Source: Microbacterium saperdae (lineage in GTDB: Bacteria; Actinomycetota; Actinomycetes; Actinomycetales; Microbacteriaceae). Taken from it: 64,000 nt of DNA. Under the pieces are notes generated by a model. The model was given only the letters and a program-made list of their open reading frames with translations, did not search any database and was not told the DNA's origin. How positions within the stretch are numbered: position 1 is the first letter of the stretch; each line of letters begins with the position of its first letter. Position numbers and translations under genes: made by a program. Location: assembly GCF_006716345.1 (NCBI RefSeq), contig NZ_VFOX01000001.1, forward strand, positions 186,001 to 250,000, in the 5' to 3' direction. This document shows positions 33,486-43,700 of this stretch, piece after piece.

Positions 33486-34807
33486 CCTCGCTCGCCACGC
33501 GCCTGCGCGATCGGCGCCTCGATGCGGCACCGACCAGGGCGCAGTCGATCGCCTTCGGAGCCTCCGGGTTCCCCACCCAGCTCATGGCGCAGACGTTCTC
33601 GGCGTTCATCGTCTACTTCTACGTCTCGCACCTCGCGGTGCCCCCGGGGTGGGTGGCCGCGGCGATGATCGCGCACGGCATCCTCAACGCGCTGCTGAAC
33701 CCTGTCGTCGGCGCGCTGTCGGACCGGATCCGCACCCCCTGGGGCCGCCGCATCCCGTGGATCGGCTTCGGCATCGTGCCGTTGGTGGTCGCCTTCGTGC
33801 TGATCTGGACACCGCCCGAGCTGCCGACCGGGGGACTGATCGCGTGGTTCCTCGTCGTCGTCGCGGTCTACGACATCGCTTTCGTGGTCGTGGTGCTCAA
33901 CATCTCGGCGCTGTTCCCCGAGATCTTCCGCACCACGGAGGAGCGCGCGCGGGGGAACGTTCCCCGGCAGATCTTCGCGATCCTGGGCATGGTGCTCGGC
34001 ACCGCGGGGGCGCCGCTGCTGTACGAATCGATCGGATGGCCGGGCATGGCGCTCGTGCTGGGCGCGGTGTGTCTCGTGCTGCTGGTCTGGTCGTTCCTCG
34101 GCGGCATGATCGAACGTCGTGTGCCCGAGGCGGCCTCCGAGGCGATGCGCTTCCGCGACCAGCTGAAGTACACCTTCGCGAACCGCGCATTCGTGCCGTA
34201 CGTGCTCGGCTCGCTGTTCGTGCAGACCTCGATCGCGATCATCCTCGCCGCCGTGCCGTTCTACGTGCGCTACTCGCTGCACGCCGCAGAGGGCGAGAGC
34301 AGTCTGCTGCTCGGCGCGATCTTCGTCACCGCGATCCCCTCGATCGTGCTGTGGAGCGCGGTCGTCCGCCGCACGACTCCGCGCACGGCCGTGCTGTGGA
34401 GCGTGGCCGTGTTCGGCATCGCCGTGCTCGGCTACCTGGTGCCGTCGACCGTGCTCGGCGCGGTGCTCGTGGGCGTCGGCGTGGGTGTCGGTGTCGGCGG
34501 TCTGCTGCAGCTCCTCGAGGTGATGCTCGCGCAGATCATCGATGAGGATGCCGTGCGCACGGGCCATCGACGCGAAGGCGCCTACTTCGGAGTGAACGGC
34601 TTCGTGGTGCGCGGCTCGGTCGTGCTGCAGGCGATCGTCGCGGCCGTGGTGCTCACGTCATCCGGGTTCGACGCGGCGCTCGAGGACGCGCAGCCCGTGA
34701 CCGTCGACGGCGGCATCCGGCTCATGCTCGCCGTGATCCCGCTGCTGTTCACGGCACTCGCCTGGCTCTGCTTCTGGATCTACCCGATCCGCAGCCGAGA
34801 CCTCTGA
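33482..34807 (+). CDS. MFS sugar symporter (GPH/MelB-like)
   Basis: A 441-residue transporter with about twelve membrane helices. GALSDRIRTPWGRRIPWIGFG after helix 2 is the hallmark loop of the glycoside-pentoside-hexuronide:cation symporters; GVNGFVVRGSVVLQA and ARGNVPRQIFAI are also family-like. The start ATG overlaps the stop of the ChbG gene (ATGA), so they are cotranslated. Substrate likely an oligosaccharide handled by the ChbG-like enzyme. The gene ends three bases from the convergent galE stop, with no terminator visible. Confidence 0.87.
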   Translation: MTSLATRLRDRRLDAAPTRAQSIAFGASGFPTQLMAQTFSAFIVYFYVSHLAVPPGWVAAAMIAHGILNALLNPVVGALSDRIRTPWGRRIPWIGFGIVPLVVAFVLIWTPPELPTGGLIAWFLVVVAVYDIAFVVVVLNISALFPEIFRTTEERARGNVPRQIFAILGMVLGTAGAPLLYESIGWPGMALVLGAVCLVLLVWSFLGGMIERRVPEAASEAMRFRDQLKYTFANRAFVPYVLGSLFVQTSIAIILAAVPFYVRYSLHAAEGESSLLLGAIFVTAIPSIVLWSAVVRRTTPRTAVLWSVAVFGIAVLGYLVPSTVLGAVLVGVGVGVGVGGLLQLLEVMLAQIIDEDAVRTGHRREGAYFGVNGFVVRGSVVLQAIVAAVVLTSSGFDAALEDAQPVTVDGGIRLMLAVIPLLFTALAWLCFWIYPIRSRDL

Positions 34808-34810
34808 CGC

Positions 34811-35788
34811 TCAGTCGGCGTTGCGGCGGGCTTCCCAGCCCGTGCGCACCATCTCGTCGACCGTGTAGCGCATGGTCCACTCGAGGTCGCGGGCCGCGAG
34901 CTCTCCTGTCGCCACGATCCGGTCGGGGTCTCCGGGGCGACGCGGGCCGATCTCGGGGGTGAAGTCGATGCCGGTCACGCGGGCGACGGCATCCATGATC
35001 TGCTTCACGCTCAAGCCGTCGCCCGAGCCGAGGTTGTAGGCGGGCTCGATCGCCTCGCCGGCCGACAGGCGCTTCGCGGCGGCGACGTGAGCGGCGGCGA
35101 TGTCGCCGACGTGCACGTAGTCGCGCACGTTCGTGCCGTCCTCGGTCGCGTAGTCGTCGCCGAAGATCTTGGGCGTGTTCCCGGCGATCAGTGCTTCGAA
35201 CACGATCGGGAAGAGGTTGTGCGGGCTGACGTCGTACACGGTCGGGTCTGCGGAGCCGACGACGTTGAAGTAGCGCAGCGAGGTGTGGCGCAGCGGCGTC
35301 TCGGAGTCCGCGGTCGCGATGGCCTGGTCGCGCAGCAGCCACTCGCCGATCAGCTTGGACTCGCCATACGGACTGGCGGGCTTCTTCGCGGTGTCTTCGA
35401 CGACGAGCGCGACATCCGGGGTCCCGAACACCGCGGCGGATGACGAGAACACGATGTTCGCGACGCCGGCGGCCTGCATGGCCTCGAGGATCACACGCGT
35501 GCCTTCGACGTTCTGCGCATAGGTGTGCAGCGGGCGCTGCACCGAGACCCCGGCGTACTTGTAACCGGCGACGTGGATCACTCCTTCCGCGTCGTGGTCG
35601 CGGAGCGTCTTCTCGACGAGCTCGCGATCGAGGATGCTGCCCTGCACGAACGCCACGCCCTCCGGCACGAATGACGCCACCCCGCTGGAGAGGTCGTCGA
35701 GCACGACCGGGGTGAGCCCGGCATCCGCGAGAGCGCGAACCACGTGCGCACCGATGTAGCCGGCTCCGCCGGTGACGATCCAGGACAT
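34811..35788 (-). CDS. galE: UDP-glucose 4-epimerase
   Basis: A 325-residue short-chain dehydrogenase-type epimerase interconverting UDP-galactose and UDP-glucose. NAD-binding GGAGYIGAH is at residues 7-15, catalytic Tyr and Lys in SPYGESK (YxxxK) near 145, with an upstream Ser-rich SSSAAVFG. Substrate region includes RYFNVVGS. The start is the ATG at 35788, preceded by GGAGAGGA. It is the third gene of galT-galK-galE, 49 bp after galK. Confidence 0.95.
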   Translation of the reverse strand: MSWIVTGGAGYIGAHVVRALADAGLTPVVLDDLSSGVASFVPEGVAFVQGSILDRELVEKTLRDHDAEGVIHVAGYKYAGVSVQRPLHTYAQNVEGTRVILEAMQAAGVANIVFSSSAAVFGTPDVALVVEDTAKKPASPYGESKLIGEWLLRDQAIATADSETPLRHTSLRYFNVVGSADPTVYDVSPHNLFPIVFEALIAGNTPKIFGDDYATEDGTNVRDYVHVGDIAAAHVAAAKRLSAGEAIEPAYNLGSGDGLSVKQIMDAVARVTGIDFTPEIGPRRPGDPDRIVATGELAARDLEWTMRYTVDEMVRTGWEARRNAD

Positions 35789-35837
35789 TGCATTCCTCTC
35801 CTGCCGCACCCGAAGGGCGGCTCCGTCTTTCATTCTC

Positions 35838-37016
35838 TCAGGCGTCGCGGTGCGCGCCGGCGGCCGGGACCACCGTGAACAGGTGCGGGGCGCCGAATCC
35901 GGCCTGCGCGAAGGCGTCCTCCACCGCGGCCGACACCGCGTCGACCGCACTCTGCTCGATCAGCGCGATCGCGGCGCCGCCGAATCCGCCGCCGGTCATC
36001 CGGGCGCCGATCGCTCCGGCCGCCAGAGCGGCCTCCACCGCGGTGTCGAGCTCGGGCACCGAGATCTCGAAGTCGTCGCGCATCGAGGCGTGCGAGGCGA
36101 TGAGCAGTTCGCCGATGGCCCGCGCCCCCTGCTCGCGCAGCACGCGCACGGTGTCGAGCACGCGCTGGTTCTCGGTCACGATGTGCCGCACGCGGCGGAA
36201 CGTGACGTCGTCCATGAGCTCCTCGGCGCGAGGGAGGTCGGCCACCGACACGTCGCGCAGGCTCGAGACGCCCATGACCGCTGCGCCCTTCTCGCACGAC
36301 GCGCGGCGCTCGCCATAGCCTCCCGTGGAGTGGGCGTGCTTCACGCGCGTGTCCATGACGAGGATCGCGAGGCCGGACGCCGCGGCACCGACCGGCACCG
36401 TCTGCGCCTCCAGCGAGCGGCAGTCGAGGAAGATCGCCTCATCCGGCTCGCCGAGCATCGACGCCATCTGATCCATGATCCCGGTCGGCGCTCCGACGGC
36501 CTCGTTCTCGGCACGGCGTCCGACGCGGGCGAGCGCCACACGGTCGAGCCCGGCATCCCAGAGGTCGTTCAGAGCGGATGCCGTGGCGCCCTCGATCGCT
36601 GCCGAGGAGGAGAGCCCGGCGCCGACGGGCACGTCGGAGGCGATCGCGATGTCGACGCCGTGACCGGAGGCTCCCGCCAGCTGCAGGGCCCAGGCGACGC
36701 CCAGGGGGTACGCGGCCCACTCGGGGACAGCGGGCTGCGAGCCCGTGCGGGTGGGGAACAGGGAGACCAGCTCATCGAGTCCGACCTCGACCGCATCATC
36801 CGCGAAGGTCGAGGCCACGCGGATGCGTCCGTCATCGCGCGTGCCGACCGCCGCGACCGTGCGGTGCGGAATCGCGAACGGCAGCACGAAGCCCTCGTTG
36901 TAGTCGGTGTGCTCGCCGATCAGATTGACGCGACCGGGGGCCGACCACAGTCCGTCCGGCTCGTATCCCGTGAGTGCGCTGAAGAGTGCGCGGGCGCTGT
37001 CCTGTGCGGCGGTCAT
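35838..37016 (-). CDS. galK: Galactokinase
   Basis: A 392-residue GHMP-family kinase phosphorylating galactose at C1 with ATP. The galactokinase signature GRVNLIGEHTDYNEGFVLP lies near the N-terminus (about residues 28-46); the ATP-binding GAGLSSSAAIE follows near residue 128, and MTGGGFGGAAIAL near the C-terminus completes motif 3. The start ATG overlaps the galT stop (ATGA). Second gene of the galTKE operon. Confidence 0.95.
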   Translation of the reverse strand: MTAAQDSARALFSALTGYEPDGLWSAPGRVNLIGEHTDYNEGFVLPFAIPHRTVAAVGTRDDGRIRVASTFADDAVEVGLDELVSLFPTRTGSQPAVPEWAAYPLGVAWALQLAGASGHGVDIAIASDVPVGAGLSSSAAIEGATASALNDLWDAGLDRVALARVGRRAENEAVGAPTGIMDQMASMLGEPDEAIFLDCRSLEAQTVPVGAAASGLAILVMDTRVKHAHSTGGYGERRASCEKGAAVMGVSSLRDVSVADLPRAEELMDDVTFRRVRHIVTENQRVLDTVRVLREQGARAIGELLIASHASMRDDFEISVPELDTAVEAALAAGAIGARMTGGGFGGAAIALIEQSAVDAVSAAVEDAFAQAGFGAPHLFTVVPAAGAHRDA

Positions 37017-38197
37017 GCGGAGGCCTCCTCGGCGCGGGCGATGGCTTCGCGGATGCGGGCGGCGCCCTGCTCCGGGGTGACCTCGGCGGCCCAGGCCCAC
37101 ATGGCGGCCTCGGAGCCGGCGAGGAACTTGAGCTTGTCTGCGGCCCGACGCGGGCTCGTGAGCTGCAGGTGCAGGCGCACGGTGTCGCGGCCCACGTTCA
37201 CCGGGGCCTGGTGCCACGCGGCGATGTACGGCGTCGGCGTGTCGTAGAGCGCATCGACGCCGCGCAGCAGACGCAGGTACAGCGGCGCGAGCTCGTCGCG
37301 TTCGGCCTCCGACGTCGCCGCGAAGTCGGGAACGTGGCGGTGCGGCATCAGGTGCACCTCCAGGGGCCAGCGGGCCGCGAACGGCACGAAAGCGGTCCAG
37401 TGCTCACCGCGGAACACGACACGCTCGGAGGCCTGCTCGAACTCCAGCACGCGGGCGAACAGATCGGGCGCGGTGCGGTCGATCGCCTCGAGCAGACGGG
37501 TCGTGCGCGGCGTCACGTAGGGGTAGGCGTAGAGCTGGCCGTGCGGATGCGGCAGGGTCACGCCGATCGCCTCGCCGCGGTTCTCGAACGGGAACACCTG
37601 CTCGATGCCCGGCAGCTGCGACAACGCTGCGGTGCGGTCGGCCCAGGCTTCGATCACGGTGCGGGCACGGGTGACGGACTGGGTGCCGAAGGACCCGGAG
37701 TGCTCGGGGCTGAAGCACACGACCTCACAGCGTCCGACCGAGGTGCGGGTGCGTCCGAGCCCGAGTGCGGCGAGGTCGTCGAGCCCGCGGGGAGGGTTGC
37801 TCGCGGCGGGGGCTGTGCCGAGCGCCTCGGCCAGCGCGGGACCGAACGCAGGGGAGCGGTTCTCGAACACCGCGACGTCGTAGAGCGACGGCACCTCCGA
37901 CGGGTTCGTCGGGGTCTGCGGCGCGAGCGGGTCGGCGTCGGCGCCGGGCATCATGACGCGGTTCTGGCGGTTCGCGGCGACCGTGATCCAGTCGCCGGTC
38001 AGCACGTCGAGGCGCATGGTGGCGGTGTCGGGGCGGGGGTCGAGCGTGCGGGCGTCGACGGCGCGGTCGGGGCCGAGCGTCGAGTCGCGATCGTCGTAGT
38101 AGATGATGTCGCGGCCGTCGGACAGCACCGTGGCGCGCTTGACGACACCGCCGCCGAGGGTTTCGGTGCGCATCTCAGGGAGTTCGGGCGTGTTCAC
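37013..38197 (-). CDS. galT: Galactose-1-phosphate uridylyltransferase
   Basis: About 394 residues, HIT-superfamily enzyme exchanging UMP between UDP-glucose and galactose-1-phosphate. Catalytic His is in LPHPHGQLYAYPYV; zinc-binding type residues include VCFSPEHSGSFG, and C-terminal LEVHLMPHRHVPDF is conserved. I place the start at the GTG at 38197 because TACCAT (38209-38204) lies six bases upstream, as in other leaderless genes; an ATG at 38173 is the alternative. First gene of galTKE, divergent from a LacI regulator, with two LacI-type operators at its promoter. Confidence 0.92.
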   Translation of the reverse strand: MNTPELPEMRTETLGGGVVKRATVLSDGRDIIYYDDRDSTLGPDRAVDARTLDPRPDTATMRLDVLTGDWITVAANRQNRVMMPGADADPLAPQTPTNPSEVPSLYDVAVFENRSPAFGPALAEALGTAPAASNPPRGLDDLAALGLGRTRTSVGRCEVVCFSPEHSGSFGTQSVTRARTVIEAWADRTAALSQLPGIEQVFPFENRGEAIGVTLPHPHGQLYAYPYVTPRTTRLLEAIDRTAPDLFARVLEFEQASERVVFRGEHWTAFVPFAARWPLEVHLMPHRHVPDFAATSEAERDELAPLYLRLLRGVDALYDTPTPYIAAWHQAPVNVGRDTVRLHLQLTSPRRAADKLKFLAGSEAAMWAWAAEVTPEQGAARIREAIARAEEASA

Positions 38198-38204
38198 GTA
38201 AACA
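38191..38204. promoter_or_regulatory. LacI-family operator O1 at the galT start
   Basis: TGTTCACGTAAACA, an imperfect palindrome centred on ACGT, overlaps the galT start codon and transcription start. Compare O2 (38222-38235); both fit TGTTAACGTTAACA-like sites of LacI proteins. Confidence 0.65.
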
Positions 38205-38221
38205 TGGTACGACTTCGGGCG

Positions 38222-38235
38222 TGATAACGTCAACA
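38222..38235. promoter_or_regulatory. LacI-family operator O2 at the galT -35
   Basis: TGATAACGTCAACA overlaps the -35 TTGACG of the galT promoter (minus strand) and lies 28 bp before the lacI GTG start. The centres of O1 and O2 are 31 bp apart, about three helical turns. Confidence 0.65.
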
Positions 38236-38262
38236 TTCCGGAGTCATGGAGAGGGGACGGCA

Positions 38263-39291
38263 GTGACTGACGACGATCTCGGCCTCGCGCCCGGCCGAGC
38301 GCCGCGCCGCCGCCCCGCCACCGGCCGGGTGTCGATGGCCGCTGTGGCCGCACGCGCCGGGGTGTCGGGTCAGACGGTCTCCCGTGTGGTGAACGACAGC
38401 CCGCGGGTGGACCCCGCCACGCGTGCCCGGGTCGAGCAGGCGATGTCCGCACTCGGCTACCGTCCGCACCGCGCCGCCCGTGCGCTGCGCACCGGTCGCT
38501 CGCAGACCATCGGACTCGTCGTCACGACCCTGGCCACGGTCGGCAACTCCCGCATGCTGCAGGCCACGGCCGAGGCGGCCGCCGAACGCGGGTACGCCCT
38601 CACCCTCGTCACGGCGGGGTCGAGCGTGGCCGAGGCCTTCGAGCGGCTCGCCGAGCAGGAGGTCGACGGAGCGATCGTGCTGAACGAGGCATCCGCTCTG
38701 GTGCCGGCCGCCGACCGTCCGTCCGGACTCCGTCTGGTCGTGGTCGACGCTCTGGCCGATGCCGGGTTCCACGCCGTGCACAGCGACCACGCCGGGGGTG
38801 CCGCGGCCGCGACACGGCATCTGCTCGGTCTCGGGCATGAGGTCGTGCATCATCTCGCGGGCCCCGCCGATTCGTTCGCCGCGACGGAGCGCGAGCGGGG
38901 ATGGCGTGAGACCCTCACCGCCGCCGGCATCCGCCCGCCCGCCGTGGTGCGGGGAGACTGGAGCGCTGACTCCGGATTCGCCGCGGGCGCGCAGCTCTCC
39001 GCCGCGTCTGCGGTCTTCTGCGCGAACGACCAGATGGCGCTCGGGCTGCTCCGCGCCATCGCCGACAGCGGACGGCGGGTTCCGGAGGAGGTCAGCGTCG
39101 TCGGCTTCGACGATGTGCCCGACGCGGCGAACTACCGCCCTCCGCTCACCACGATCCGGCAGGATTTCACCGCGCTCGCCCATCGTGCCGTCGCGGCGCT
39201 CGTCGCCGACATCGAGGGCGACAGCACCGGGTCGTCGGCGTCGGTCGTCCCCACCGTGCTTCTCGAGCGCGCCAGCACCGCCCGAGGCTGA
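38263..39291 (+). CDS. LacI-family transcriptional regulator of the gal operon
   Basis: A 342-residue repressor. The N-terminal HTH (about residues 20-65: SMAAVAARAGVSGQTVSRVVN) and hinge helix (GYRPHRAARALRTGRS) precede a periplasmic-binding-protein-like sensor domain (IGLVV start, GFDDVPDAANYRPPLTTIRQD end). It is divergent from galTKE and faces two 14-bp operators, so galactose-responsive repression is likely. The GTG at 38263 follows GAGGGG; an earlier in-frame GTG at 38221 lies inside operator O2. Confidence 0.9.
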   Translation: MTDDDLGLAPGRAPRRRPATGRVSMAAVAARAGVSGQTVSRVVNDSPRVDPATRARVEQAMSALGYRPHRAARALRTGRSQTIGLVVTTLATVGNSRMLQATAEAAAERGYALTLVTAGSSVAEAFERLAEQEVDGAIVLNEASALVPAADRPSGLRLVVVDALADAGFHAVHSDHAGGAAAATRHLLGLGHEVVHHLAGPADSFAATERERGWRETLTAAGIRPPAVVRGDWSADSGFAAGAQLSAASAVFCANDQMALGLLRAIADSGRRVPEEVSVVGFDDVPDAANYRPPLTTIRQDFTALAHRAVAALVADIEGDSTGSSASVVPTVLLERASTARG

Positions 39292-39336
39292 TCTGCCGCA
39301 CGGCCGCTCCGTTAGGCTCTGGGCTGGGAGGACGCG

Positions 39337-40443
39337 ATGACGCGAGTGGTGCTGGCTCCGGACAGCTTCAAGGGCACGATCACGGCAGCCGACGCGGCGA
39401 TCGCGCTCGCCGCGGGGTGGGCGTCGGTCGATCAGGGCGCCGAGTTCGTGCACCGGCCGATGGCGGACGGCGGCGAAGGCACGGTCGCCGCGTTCGAGGC
39501 GGCGGTCTCGGGTTCCCGGCGCATGCCCGTGACGGTCGACGGCCCTGCGGGAGTCCCGGTCGACACCTTCTGGCTGCTGCTGCCCCCGACCGACGATGCG
39601 CCGAACGGGACGGCGGTGGTCGACCTCGGTTCCACCTCGGGCATCGAACTGCTCGACGAGTTGCGTCCCTGGGATGCCGACACCTCCGGCTTCGGGCAGG
39701 CCATCGTGGCGGCCCTCGACCACGGCGTCTCGCGGCTCGTGCTCGGCATCGGCTCGAGCGCGTCGACCGACGGCGGCACCGGGATGCTCGCCGCGCTCGG
39801 TGCGCGGTTCCTCGACGTGGAAGGTGTCCCGGTCGCGCGTGGTGCGCGGGGGCTCGCGCACATCGCGGCCGTCGACCTCGGTGCGCTGCGCCCTGCGCCC
39901 GAGGTGCGAGTGCTCACCGATGTCACGAACCCGTTGACGGGCCCGCGGGGCGCCGCCGCCGTGTTCGGCCCCCAGAAGGGGCTCGTGGACGAGGTCGACA
40001 GCGCGCGCGTCGACGACGATCTGGTCCGACTCGCGGCACTGCTCGAGCTCGACGCCGCGCTCCCCGGGGTCGGTGCTGCCGGCGGAACCGGCGGCGCGCT
40101 GGTGGTGTGGGGCGGTGTGCTCGCGCCCGGCGCAGCCGAGGTGGCGGAACTCATCGGGCTCGCCGCCGCCATCGCCGACGCGGACGTCGTCATCACGGGC
40201 GAAGGCTCCTACGACGGACAGTCCGGTGACGGCAAGGTGCCCTCGTTCCTGGCGTCCCTTGCGGTCGACGCAGGAGCGCGGGCGATGCTGGCCGCCGGTC
40301 GCATCACAGCGGATTCCGACACGTCATTGTTCGCGGCATCCGCATCGCTCACCGACCTCGCCGGCTCCTCCGCCGCGGCCCTCGCCGAGCCGGCGCAGTG
40401 GTTGCGCGCGGCCGGGGCCGCTCTCGCCCGATCCGCGCGCTGA
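39337..40443 (+). CDS. glxK: Glycerate kinase
   Basis: A 368-residue glycerate kinase of the GarK/GlxK type. It phosphorylates D-glycerate. Conserved segments are APDSFKGTITA at the start, RPMADGGEGT, LGIGSSASTDGGTGML near residue 140, VLTDVTNPLTGPRGAA, FGPQKG and ITGEGSYDGQS. TAGGCT at 39313-39318 and GGGAGG just before the ATG give a normal leader with ribosome site. It is unrelated to the gal genes except by position. Confidence 0.93.
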   Translation: MTRVVLAPDSFKGTITAADAAIALAAGWASVDQGAEFVHRPMADGGEGTVAAFEAAVSGSRRMPVTVDGPAGVPVDTFWLLLPPTDDAPNGTAVVDLGSTSGIELLDELRPWDADTSGFGQAIVAALDHGVSRLVLGIGSSASTDGGTGMLAALGARFLDVEGVPVARGARGLAHIAAVDLGALRPAPEVRVLTDVTNPLTGPRGAAAVFGPQKGLVDEVDSARVDDDLVRLAALLELDAALPGVGAAGGTGGALVVWGGVLAPGAAEVAELIGLAAAIADADVVITGEGSYDGQSGDGKVPSFLASLAVDAGARAMLAAGRITADSDTSLFAASASLTDLAGSSAAALAEPAQWLRAAGAALARSAR

Positions 40444-40717
40444 CCCGCCTCGGGCGCGCATCCGATCCGACACCCGGGAAAAGAACGCGCCGGTAGCGCA
40501 CAGCCTGCGCAGGCCACCAGGGCCGCATTGCCGCCGTCGCCGCGGAGCGTGCCTGTGATCGCCCGTGATCCTGGGGATGCGCCCAGGATGCGGCGTTGCA
40601 TGGACCGGAATCCGTCATCACGCGTATGGTTCGCTCTCTGCTACGCTCAGGCCAGAATACTGGTTCCTCCATCGAATGGAGTGGGCCGACTGTCGCTCGA
40701 TCCTGGGGAGATTGTCC
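40444..40717. other. Intergenic region before the large surface protein
   Basis: 274 bp without a gene. It holds a -10-like TACGCT near 40642-40647, a short CTCCAT-cga-ATGGAG stem near 40667, and GGGGAG before the GTG at 40718. An open frame runs through from 40565, but its sequence does not look coding. Confidence 0.5.
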
Positions 40718-43700
40718 GTGAGCCGCGTCCACGCACTCCGTCCTGCCGCACTGCCCGATTCCGCCACGGGGCTCTGGTCCCGCGTGCTGCGCACCGGAAC
40801 AGTTCTCGTTACCGCGCTCGCGCTCGTCGCCGGGTCTGCCGTGCCGGCGGCAGCGGCCGAGTCCGCCTCCGCCGCGCCCGTGGTCGCTGCCGCGGCTGCC
40901 CCCGACCTGGTCAGCGATGACCCCGCCGTCGTCTCACCCGCACACGGCGCGCAGGTGACCACGACCGTGGTCGACGGTCCTGTTGCCGAGACGCCGTCGG
41001 ACGACGATGCCACCGCCGATGTCCCTGCAGTGCAGGCCCCCTCGACGCAGGCGCGTGCCGCCGCAGCCGCAGTGGGGGACATCCCCGAGGAGACCTACGG
41101 CGAGGTGGTGACGGTCACCGTCTCCGGGCGCTTCGTGACACCCGCCGGCGCGGCGGCCTCCGGGGTGACGCTCGTGGCCGAGCCGATGTACGGCGACGGG
41201 CCGGGGGCGATCGGACAGGTGACGACCGGCGCGAACGGCACGTTCACGCTCAACGCCAAGACAGCGCGTCCGTTCCGGCTCGTGGTGCGTCCGGGCGACG
41301 GATACGTGATGGGCTCGATCAGTCAGCAGGGGAAGATCCTGCCCGGCACCTGGGCGGAGGATGCATGGCTCCTCGAGCCCAAGGCTGCCGTCTCCACGCT
41401 CGGGGACATCGCCCTCATCGCGGGGCAGAAGGTCTCCGGCTCCGTCACGGTGACGGGACCTCTGTCGGCGTCGGAGGCTCAGCTGCGGTTGGACTCCGAC
41501 ACGGCATCGTTCGAGACGTCGCTGTCGGTCAAGACCGGCACGACTGCCTGGTCCCTGACCGTTCCGAAGGGGACGTACCGGGCCATCGTGGACATCTACT
41601 CCGCAGGCGTGACCGCCTATCACGGCGGCACGACCGCGGCCACGGCGAAGGCGATCGTCGTGAACGGCGCAGTGACCGGCATCGGCATCGGCATCACGAT
41701 CTCTTCGCGCACTGTCTCCGGAACCCTCAAGGACGGAGCGGGAAAGCCCGTCGAGGGTGCCTACGTGTCGCTGTCTCCGCGCGAGTTCGTCGAGGGCAAC
41801 ACGTCTCGTTGGGCGACTTCGGGGGCGGATGGCAAGTACACGCTGATCAACGTCCTTCCTGGTGCCTACACCCTCAGCTTCCAGAGCGGCGGCCCGACCA
41901 CGTACTGGCCAGGCGTCGACAACTGGTCGGCGGCCGAGACGATCACCGTGACCTCGGCCACCGGATCGCTCAGCGGCTACGACGGCATCCTCAAGGCAGG
42001 GGTGCGCATCTCCGGCACCTCGAAGAACCCCGACGGCACACCGCGTGAGGGAGACATGATCTTCTTCAGCAAAGACGGTGTGATGGTCACGTCCACGCAG
42101 ACGGCAGCCGACGGCACTTACTCGTCCTGGGCCCTGCCGGCAGGCGAGTACACCGTGGGCCGGGGCGAGCCCGGGTTCATGTCCGAACCCGTCCAGTGGT
42201 ACGACGGCAAGCGCTCCGCCGAGACGGCGGATCTCGTGCGGGCCACGACGGATGGAGCGACCTACAACGGCATCAACTTCGTTGCCGTCAAGGGCGGGAC
42301 GATCAGCGGGACCGTGTCGTTCGCGAACAAGACGGCAGTGGAGGGCGCCACGGTGTCGGTCTTCCGTGCGCACCAGACGTCGAACCCGGTCGCCACGGCG
42401 ACCACGGATGCGCAGGGCAAGTACACGATCGGCTCTCTCACGCGGGACAACTACGTGGTCAAGGTGACCTCGGGAACCAGCGGCGTCGTCGACGTCTGGT
42501 TCGGAGCGACGACGACCGATCCCGCGCCCGTCGTGATCGATCTCGGGATCGACGCCACCTTCACGGCCGACATCACGGCTGTCCTCGGCGGCACCATCCG
42601 CGGAACTCTGACGCCGATGGTGGGGGGAGACACGCATTGGGTCTCCCTGAGTCGGCCCGACGGTTCGGAGTATCGATCGATCGCGGTGCCGACGGTCGAC
42701 GGATCCGCTGTGCCGTGGGAGGTCGCGGGTCTGACGCCCGGCACCTGGATCGCGTACACCGGTGACACGTACTGGGATGGCAAGACGCAGATGAGCGATG
42801 CCACACCGATCACCGTCGTTGCGAACAAGGTGTCCGCGGGCATCAACCTCGATCTCCGCAAGGACGTCGCCGTCAGCGGGACGGTCGCGGCGACCGACAG
42901 TTCGGTGATCAGCCGCGTCACGACCGTGTTGGAGCGTCAGTACGGTGACTGGTGGTCCCAGGTCGAGCAGCGGGAGTCCTCCAGTACGCAGTTCGCCTTC
43001 GCGGCCGCACCCGGCACCTATCGCGTGACCGTGATCCCGACGGACCCGGAGGGCAATGCACTCCGGCAGGCGGTCTCCGCGCCGTTCGTCGTCGTGGCCG
43101 GCAAGCCCACGGTCCTGGCTCTCTCGACGCAACGTGGATGGGTGCTCAGCGGTCGGGTCACGGATGCGGCGAGCGGGGCCCCGGTCGCCGGTGCGGCTGT
43201 GCAGGCGAACGCGCCTGACGCGTACCGATGGGGATTCACCCAGACGCAGACTGATGGCACGTTCCGGCTCGCGGTCGGCGTGCGCGGATCATGGGACATC
43301 ACGGTGGCGAACACGTCCACGACCTTCGTCCCCTCGACGCGCCGGGTCACGGTCGCTGAGACCGACGTCTCGAACATCGCCTTCGCGCTGGCGAAGGGGC
43401 AGACCCTCAGCGGCCGCGTCTCGGCCGAGAACAACGGCAACTCGCTCGCGGGGATCTCGGTCGATGTGCGGGACGCGTCGGACCGCAGCGTCGCTTCGGC
43501 CAGCACAGCCGGGGACGGCACGTACACGACAACGGCCCTGCCGAACGGCACGTACACCGTGCGTTTCGCGAACTGGAGCGGGCTCTACATCGAGGAATGG
43601 TGGAAGGACGCCACGAGTCAGTCCTCCGCCACCACGGTGACCGTCGCAGGGAAGACGATCACCGGCGTCGATGCGTCGATGCGTCTCGGCGGTGTCGTCG

